Assembly (NCBI GenBank): GCA_016867715.1
Contig: VGIW01000019.1
Location: 1-46,375, forward strand
Direction of reading: 5' to 3'
DNA: 46,375 nt
Source: Candidatus Eisenbacteria bacterium
GTDB lineage: Bacteria > Orphanbacterota > Orphanbacteria > Orphanbacterales > Orphanbacteraceae
The notes beneath the pieces are model-generated. The model did no database searches. It worked only from the letters and a program-made list of their open reading frames with translations, and was not told the DNA's origin. Below are positions 40,999 through 46,375 of this stretch, piece after piece. Every line of letters begins with the position of its first letter. The first letter of the stretch is position 1. Made by a program: the position numbers and the translations under genes.

Positions 40999-42693
40999 AT
41001 GGACGACTCCCGGCAATCCTTCGATCCGCGGGCCTTTCAGGGGACGCTCGCGAAGAGGAAGTGGCACCTTCTCGTGCCGCTCGTTCTCGCGACCGCGACC
41101 TCGTTCGTCGTGGTCGAGCGGATGCCGGAGATCTACGCCATCGAGTCGGTTCTTCTCTTCGAGACGGCCGCCCCGCTCACCGGCGAGGTGGAGCGCCATC
41201 TCCTTCCGGGCACGAGCCCGTCCCGCGGACGCGAGGAGGACCGGAGGATCGAGGCGAACCTTCTGCGGATCAAGGTCAGCTCTCCCGATTTCCTCGGCGA
41301 GCTGGCGGAAGAGATGGGTTTCCTGAACGATCCGGCCGGTCTCGAGCGAGCCGCCCTGAAGAAGGCGGATAGCGGGGACCCGAAATCGCCCGAGGAGATC
41401 TTCCGCCAGGATGTCACCACGTGGCTGGCGAGCATGATCGAGGTCAACCTGGCGGGATCGAACATCTATCAGATCACGATGAAGGGGAACGATCGCGATC
41501 TCCTCTTCCGCATGTCGAACCTGATCAACACGAAGCTCCTCGAGATGGTGCAGAACGAACAGCTCGGCCGCCTGCGTGCGGCAAGCGTCTTCACCGACGA
41601 GCAGATCACGATCTACAAGGCGAAGCTCGACGAAGCGAGGCGGGATCTCGACCGTTTTCTCGCCTCTCAGCCGCTCTCGAGAAGCGAGCCGACCTTCTCG
41701 CGAATCGACGCCGCGGCGGTGGTCCGGCTCGTGGACGAGACCGGCTACGAGATCCTCCGCATCACCGAGCGCGAGCAGGAGTCGAGCGCGATGTTGACCC
41801 AAATGTACGGGTTCAACATCGATGCGTTCTTGGACGGCGCGATGCCTTCGGTCTCGCTCCTCGCGGAGAAGCTGGTGTCGCTCGAGAAGCAGCTCGGCTT
41901 CCTCCTCCTCGAACGGTCCTGGAACGATCCGACCGTGATCGCGCACAACACGAGGATCGGGGAGGCGCGCGCCGAGATCGAGGACGCCGGGCGTCGCCTC
42001 GCGCGCTCTCTTCTTCTGAACCAACCCTCGCGCGTGCAAGAACTGGCCGGGGATGTCCTCCGCGACCGCATCCTTCTGGACGCCCTTGCGTCGCGGAGGG
42101 GGGCGCTCGAGCAGCAAACCGTCGTGCCGTCCGTTCAGGGCCCCAGCCCCGCGGTCTTGAGTCGCCGGGCGCAGGAGCTCTCATTCCTCGAGGAGCAGGT
42201 CCGCATCAACGAGGGGATCTACAACTCCTTCCTTCGCCAAGCTACCTCCGCGAAGATCTCCGAAGCGGTCGAGACCGAGCAGCTCATGCGCAGCGTGCGG
42301 GTGATCCGCGCTCCCCAATGGCCCGCGAAGCCGGCCAGCCCGAACCGCCCGCAGGTGATCGGCCTCGGGATCTTGATCGGCCTTGCGCTCGGGGCGGCGG
42401 GGATGATGTTCGGCGAGTACTTCGATACCTCCGTGAAGGATGTCCGCCAGGCGGAGGAGATCGTCGGCGTGCCGATTCTCGGGACCATTCCGCTCATCGA
42501 ATACCGCTTCCAACCCAGGACGCGCGGGGGCTTCTGGAGAAGAGGAACGGTGGCGCGGTGGGCAGGGGGGATCCTCGTCGCGATTCTCGTCGGCTTTCTC
42601 TTCTACCGAAGTCGGGCGGGTGTGGCCGAAGAGAGCGCGGAACCGGAGAACGAGGCGGGCGGGGGGATCGTGAACGAGGAGGTTGCGCGATGA
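40999..42693 (+). CDS. Wzz/GumC-like chain-length determinant (polysaccharide co-polymerase)
   Basis: 564 residues. Helix 1 is at about 22-40, then a long coiled-coil periplasmic region (about 50-440), helix 2 (PQVIGLGILIGLALGAAG) and the GVPILGTIPLI cytoplasmic segment. A third hydrophobic helix (GGILVAILVGFLFY) follows, putting the acidic tail on the periplasmic side. This extra helix is known in exosortase-linked chain-length proteins and is absent from standard Wzz. There is no fused kinase; it is the separate next gene. ATG 40999 has AAAGGA five bases upstream; GTG 40981 is a weaker alternative and would start directly at the export gene stop. Confidence 0.9.
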   Translation: MDDSRQSFDPRAFQGTLAKRKWHLLVPLVLATATSFVVVERMPEIYAIESVLLFETAAPLTGEVERHLLPGTSPSRGREEDRRIEANLLRIKVSSPDFLGELAEEMGFLNDPAGLERAALKKADSGDPKSPEEIFRQDVTTWLASMIEVNLAGSNIYQITMKGNDRDLLFRMSNLINTKLLEMVQNEQLGRLRAASVFTDEQITIYKAKLDEARRDLDRFLASQPLSRSEPTFSRIDAAAVVRLVDETGYEILRITEREQESSAMLTQMYGFNIDAFLDGAMPSVSLLAEKLVSLEKQLGFLLLERSWNDPTVIAHNTRIGEARAEIEDAGRRLARSLLLNQPSRVQELAGDVLRDRILLDALASRRGALEQQTVVPSVQGPSPAVLSRRAQELSFLEEQVRINEGIYNSFLRQATSAKISEAVETEQLMRSVRVIRAPQWPAKPASPNRPQVIGLGILIGLALGAAGMMFGEYFDTSVKDVRQAEEIVGVPILGTIPLIEYRFQPRTRGGFWRRGTVARWAGGILVAILVGFLFYRSRAGVAEESAEPENEAGGGIVNEEVAR

Positions 42694-43382
42694 ACGGGAA
42701 CGGCGTGCCGATCCTCGACCGGTACGATCCCGAGGCGCCGAGCGCGATCGAGTTTCGCAGACTTTATTCACGCCTCAAGTATAGGATGGGGGAGAAGCCG
42801 GTTTTTCCCCTGATGATGACGAGCTCGAAGCACGAAGAGGGGAAGACGACGACCGCGGCTTTCCTCGCGCTCACGATCGCGCGAAGCGAGGAAGGGCGTG
42901 TGCTTCTCGTCGACATGGATCTTCATCGCCCGCGCATCCACCGCCTCTACGGTCTCCCGATGCAAGGAGGCGTCAGCGAGTTCCTCCAGGGGGCGGAGCC
43001 GTTCGATCGGCTTCCGAAGAGCACGCCCCTCCCCAACCTGGACATCCTGACGAGCGGGCGAATGGTGCGTTCCCCATCCGCTCTCTTCGATCCTCCGCTT
43101 CTCCGCGGCTTCCTCGAGGAGCTGTCGAGGCGTTATCCGGTCGTGATCATCGACTCTCCGCCTCTCCTTCCCGTGAGCGACACGATGGTCCTCAGCACGC
43201 TCGTCGCGTCGATACTCTTGGTGGTGATGGCGGGGAAGACGCCGCGGGAAGTGGTCGCGCGGGGGACGGAGATCCTGAGGGACGTGAACGCCCCTCTCGC
43301 GGGCGTCGTTATCAACAACTCGAGGGGTGTCCTGCCATACTACTACAACTACAAGTACTACGGCTATCGCCGGAAGGAATAG
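42690..43382 (+). CDS. CpsD/CapB-like tyrosine autokinase (BY-kinase)
   Basis: 230 residues. Motifs are Walker A SSKHEEGKT (45-53), Walker A' LLVDMD (73-78), Walker B VVIIDSPP (about 148-155), and a C-terminal tyrosine-rich cluster (YYYNYKYYGY, last 16 residues) that is the autophosphorylation site. It works with the Wzz-like protein encoded directly before it to control polymer length and export. The split Wzz + kinase layout is typical of CapA/CapB-like and exosortase-linked systems. ATG 42690 shares a base with the previous stop. Confidence 0.94.
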   Translation: MNGNGVPILDRYDPEAPSAIEFRRLYSRLKYRMGEKPVFPLMMTSSKHEEGKTTTAAFLALTIARSEEGRVLLVDMDLHRPRIHRLYGLPMQGGVSEFLQGAEPFDRLPKSTPLPNLDILTSGRMVRSPSALFDPPLLRGFLEELSRRYPVVIIDSPPLLPVSDTMVLSTLVASILLVVMAGKTPREVVARGTEILRDVNAPLAGVVINNSRGVLPYYYNYKYYGYRRKE

Positions 43383-43437
43383 CCTTGCCCGATCGCTGAA
43401 TCGGAGTCGAGAACCTGCGCCACAAGAGGAGCGACCC

Positions 43438-44403
43438 GTGCCGACCGTCCCTGTAGCCGCCCGTCCCGTCGACCTCTCGATTCTCGTTCCGGTCTACAAC
43501 GAGAAGGAGAACGTCGGCGCTCTCCACGCGGAGACCGTTCCGGTTCTCGATCGGCTCGGGCTCACATGGGAGATGGTCTTCGTGGACGACGGATCGATCG
43601 ACGGGACGCACGAGGCGCTCGCGGCGATCCGGCGCGAGGACGCGAGGGTGCGCGTCGTCCGACTTCGCAGGAACTTCGGGCAGACAACGGCGCTCGCCGC
43701 GGGCTTCGATTACGCGAGGGGGGATCGGGTCGTCACCCTCGACGGGGATCTCCAGAATGACCCGCGCGACATCCCGCTTCTTCTCGAGAAGATGAACGAG
43801 GGATACGAGGTCGTGAGCGGCTGGCGGCGCGATCGGAAGGAGCCGTTCCTGACGCGCCGATTCCCTTCCGCCGCCGCCAACCGACTGATCGCCTATCTTT
43901 CGGGAGTGCCGATCCACGATTTCGGATGCACGCTGAAGGCATACGACCGGAGCGTGTTCGAACGGCTTCCGCTCTACGCCGAGACGCATCGTTTCCTCCC
44001 CGCGCTCGCCTCTCTCTCCGGGGCGCGCATGACGGAGACGGTCGTGCGCCACCATCCGCGCCGTTCCGGGCGTTCGAAGTACGGGCTCTCCCGCGTCGGC
44101 AAGGTGCTCGTCGATCTCCTCGCGCTCCAGATGATCCTGCACTTCTCGACGCGCCCGCGCCGCTGGTTCGGCGCTCTCGCCCTCCCGTTCGCGGTCTCAG
44201 GCACCGTATGCGGCGCATGGGCGGCGGCGGCCTATCTTGCTGAACCGGAAGGCCCGCCGGCGATCGTGCTGCCGGGCGCGACGTTTCTCCTCTTCTTCCT
44301 GTCGTTCTTCCTTCTCTCGCTCGGGTGGTTCGCGGAGCTCGTCACGGCGACCGGCATCCGCGAGAAGAGGCTCGCGCGCGTTCTCGGAGGGCCCGGACGA
44401 TGA
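43438..44403 (+). CDS. GT2-family polyprenyl-phosphate glycosyltransferase (intact)
   Basis: 321 residues. ILVPVYNEKENV, VDDGSIDGT (49-57), LDGDLQND (DGD at 102-104), HDFGCTLKAY and HHPRRSGRSKYG are all kept, followed by two C-terminal helices with the FAELVT motif. It is a GtrB/ArnC/DPM-type synthase. GTG 43438 has AGAGGAG six bases upstream; the 55-base gap after the kinase has no terminator. The next gene is a shortened and altered copy of this one, so the pair probably arose by duplication and could form a heterodimer. Confidence 0.92.
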   Translation: MPTVPVAARPVDLSILVPVYNEKENVGALHAETVPVLDRLGLTWEMVFVDDGSIDGTHEALAAIRREDARVRVVRLRRNFGQTTALAAGFDYARGDRVVTLDGDLQNDPRDIPLLLEKMNEGYEVVSGWRRDRKEPFLTRRFPSAAANRLIAYLSGVPIHDFGCTLKAYDRSVFERLPLYAETHRFLPALASLSGARMTETVVRHHPRRSGRSKYGLSRVGKVLVDLLALQMILHFSTRPRRWFGALALPFAVSGTVCGAWAAAAYLAEPEGPPAIVLPGATFLLFFLSFFLLSLGWFAELVTATGIREKRLARVLGGPGR

Positions 44404-45359
44404 ACGAATCGGCGATTCCCGCGGCGCGCGCCGGCTGTTCGGTTCTCGTGTACCTTCCGTACGCGACCGCCCGCCTCGGGGAGATCCTCTCGTCGATCCA
44501 CGAGGGAATGCGCGGCGAGGAGTACGAGGTACTTCTCCTCGACGACGGGACGGGGCGAGGCGCGGAGTGGAAGGAGACGTTCGGCGAGGGGCCGGCTCCC
44601 GTTCGCGTCGTGCGGCTCGCGCGGCGCTTCGGCGAAGCGGTCGCCCTCGACGCGGCGCTTCCGCACGCGCGCGGCGCAACGCTTCTCACGATCCCTGCCG
44701 GAACACCGGTCACCGCGGAGGAGATCCTCTCGCTCCTTGCCGAGATCCGGCGGGGATCCGACCTCGTGGTCGGCTGCCGTTCCGGACAGACCGGTTCCTT
44801 TTTCGAGCGCATCCCGCTTTCGATTTACCGGGGCATGGCGCGCCGCGCGACCGGAATCGCGTTTCGCGATTTCGCGAGCGGCGTGCGCGCCTTCCGACGC
44901 GAGGTGGCGGAAGAGATCGCCCTCTACGGCGAGATGGTCCGGTTCCTTCCGATCTTGGCGGCGGGGCGCGGGTATCGGGTCGCGCAGATCGGCATTGCCG
45001 GAAAGTGGCCGCGCCCGGCAGGCGGCGCGCGCGCCCGCTTCCAGCCGATGACCTATGTCCACCGCATGCTCGATGTCCTGACGCTCTATTTTCTGCTGCG
45101 CTTCACAAAGAAGCCGCTCCGGTTCTTCGGGCTTCTCGGCATGCTTCTCCTCCTCCCCGGGGTGTTGATCATTCTCTATCTCTTCCTCGTCCGCATCCTC
45201 CTCCACCAAGGGATCGCCGGCCGCCCGCTTCTCCTCCTCGGCATCCTGCTCATGGTCCTCGGCGTGCAGACGATCTCGATCGGCCTGATCGGTGAGATGA
45301 TCATCTTTACGCACTCGCGCGAGACCCGGGACTACAGCGTTCTCGAGGTCCTCGAATGA
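44400..45359 (+). CDS. Degenerate GT2-family protein, probable pseudo-glycosyltransferase
   Basis: 319 residues with the same layout as the gene before it: a GT-A-like domain and two C-terminal helices (FFGLLGMLLLLPGV and the LIGEM end). The LLDDGTGRG donor loop is partly kept, but the catalytic D-x-D segment (residues 98-102) reads IPAGT, and the HHPRRSGRSKY loop is replaced by KWPRPAGGARA. It is therefore unlikely to transfer sugar. The reading frame is intact and overlaps its neighbours by four bases, so it is probably not a decaying gene. Possible roles are a binding partner or allosteric subunit of the intact GT2. Confidence 0.8.
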   Translation: MNESAIPAARAGCSVLVYLPYATARLGEILSSIHEGMRGEEYEVLLLDDGTGRGAEWKETFGEGPAPVRVVRLARRFGEAVALDAALPHARGATLLTIPAGTPVTAEEILSLLAEIRRGSDLVVGCRSGQTGSFFERIPLSIYRGMARRATGIAFRDFASGVRAFRREVAEEIALYGEMVRFLPILAAGRGYRVAQIGIAGKWPRPAGGARARFQPMTYVHRMLDVLTLYFLLRFTKKPLRFFGLLGMLLLLPGVLIILYLFLVRILLHQGIAGRPLLLLGILLMVLGVQTISIGLIGEMIIFTHSRETRDYSVLEVLE

Positions 45360-46375
45360 TGAAGGTCCGCCTTCTCGAGCACGGCGAGGAGGAGGCATGG
45401 AACCGTTTCGTCGACGAGCGCCGGGAGAGCCTGCTCGGTCATCGTGCGGAGTGGCGGGAGATCCTCGCGGAGAGCCTTGGCCACGAGCCGCGCCATCTCG
45501 TCGCCGAGGAATCGGGCGCGATCCGCGGGGTTCTCCCGCTCGTCCGGGTCGCGGGGATCGTAGGCGGAAGGGCTCTCGTGTCGCTCCCGTGGCTCGACGC
45601 GGCCGGCCCTCTCGCGGCCGACGAGCAGGCGAGGGATGCGCTCGTTCGCCGAGCGGTCGAGATGGGACGCGAGACACGCTGTTCCTACGTCGAGATTCGA
45701 TCGTTGAAGGAACTTCCGGAACCCCGGCCGGTTCGCGGGTCGAAGGCGGTCCTCATCCTCCCGCTCGACGAACCGGAGAGTATGTGGAAGGCGTTCGACG
45801 CGAAGGTGCGGAACCAGATTCGCAAGGCGGAGAGAGAAGGACTCGTGGGGGAGATCGCGGGGGAAGAGGGGATCGGCCCTTTCTACCGGGTCTTCTCGCG
45901 AAACATGCGGGATCTCGGTGTTCCTGTCTGGGGGGAGCGCTTCTTCCTGAGCATCCTTCGGCGCTTCGAGGGGCGTGCGCGGGTCGTCCTCGTTCGGCGG
46001 GACGGCCGAGCCGTGGGCGGAGCCCTTCTTCTCCGGCACGGGGAGACCGCCGTCGTCCCGAGCGCCTCCTCGCTTCGGAGCTACTTCTCCCTTTGCCCGA
46101 ACCACCTTCTCTACTGGACGGCGCTTCGCGAAGCGCGGGCTCTCGGCGCGACCGTCTTCGATTTCGGCCGATCGACGCCGGGGAGCGGGACGTTTCGGTT
46201 CAAGGCTCAGTGGGGGGCCGAGCCGAGAACGTGTTTCTGGCACTACGCCCTTCTTCGGATCCGCGAGGTGCCGGAGAAGAACACCGATAGCCCGCGCCTC
46301 CGGTGGGCGGTCGCGGCGTGGAAGAGGCTTCCCGTCCCGATCGCGAACCGGATCGGGCCGATGATCGTGCGGAGG
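45356..46375 (+). CDS. FemAB-family acyltransferase (XrtA/PEP-CTERM-associated type), 3' end missing
   Basis: 340 codons are read without a stop to the window edge. Translation from ATG 45356 (overlapping the GT2-like stop) gives two GNAT-like halves. The features are SLPWLDAAGPL, VRNQIRKAEREGL (about residue 152), DLGVPVWGERFF, and FDFGRSTPGSGTFRFKAQWG near residue 270, with the GPFYRVFSRNM segment between. This is the arrangement of the FemAB-like proteins found in exosortase (XrtA) exopolysaccharide loci. They probably transfer an aminoacyl or acyl group to sugar or peptide; the true substrate is unknown. The full family length is about 340-350, so only a few residues are missing. Confidence 0.82.
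   Translation, partial: MMKVRLLEHGEEEAWNRFVDERRESLLGHRAEWREILAESLGHEPRHLVAEESGAIRGVLPLVRVAGIVGGRALVSLPWLDAAGPLAADEQARDALVRRAVEMGRETRCSYVEIRSLKELPEPRPVRGSKAVLILPLDEPESMWKAFDAKVRNQIRKAEREGLVGEIAGEEGIGPFYRVFSRNMRDLGVPVWGERFFLSILRRFEGRARVVLVRRDGRAVGGALLLRHGETAVVPSASSLRSYFSLCPNHLLYWTALREARALGATVFDFGRSTPGSGTFRFKAQWGAEPRTCFWHYALLRIREVPEKNTDSPRLRWAVAAWKRLPVPIANRIGPMIVRR

Overview
The window is GC-rich DNA whose genes are packed, mostly overlapping, and all on the + strand. Outer-membrane biogenesis genes (an Omp85 protein next to TamB) show a diderm, Gram-negative-type bacterium. A secreted beta-propeller protein with a FlgD-like C-terminal domain suggests the FCB side of the tree (an Eisenbacteria-, Latescibacterota- or Gemmatimonadota-like lineage). 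That placement is inference; nothing here fixes a species.

Layout. (1) 1-7757: the 3' part of an Omp85/BamA-TamA gene, a 1269-residue TamB-like protein and a UvrD/PcrA helicase. (2) 7857-12216: a sigma70-type promoter, an FMN riboswitch with an intrinsic terminator, then ribD, ribE, ribBA, ribH and nusB, i.e. the committed riboflavin pathway plus a transcription factor. Between ribBA and ribH lies a 181-base element whose 24-base arms can pair and enclose further stems; it is not explained by any gene. (3) 12259-37634: a long run of start/stop-overlapping genes for surface glycans: GT4 and GT2 glycosyltransferases, GT-C type membrane transferases (two YfhO-like, one DUF2723, two GT39-like), two lipid-flippase-like UPF0104 proteins, an NDP-sugar epimerase, UDP-GlcNAc 2-epimerase, a DUF2304 protein, and a fusion of a GT2 domain to a phosphoglycosyl-transferase-like module that has lost its catalytic residues. 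The run ends with a secreted propeller protein. (4) 37737-46375: GtrA, a sigma54-type activator with Glu in place of the phosphorylated Asp, then a polysaccharide export unit under its own promoter (Wza-like porin, Wzz/GumC-like co-polymerase, CpsD-like tyrosine kinase), an active GT2 and a degenerate GT2, and a FemAB-like acyltransferase that runs off the window.

How it works together. Regions 3 and 4 would activate sugars, load them on polyprenyl phosphate, transfer them through membrane GT-C enzymes, and export a polymer through a Wza/Wzz/BY-kinase machine. The set in region 4 (activator, Wza, Wzz with an extra C-terminal membrane helix, tyrosine kinase, FemAB) resembles exopolysaccharide loci linked to exosortase/PEP-CTERM systems, but no exosortase is in view. 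No complete initiating phosphoglycosyl transferase, Wzx flippase or Wzy polymerase was recognised.

The points most worth following are the structured ribBA-ribH element, the GT2-pseudo-PGT fusion, the Asp-to-Glu activator and the pseudo-GT2 beside its intact paralogue. No tRNA, rRNA, CRISPR array, insertion sequence or prophage was seen.
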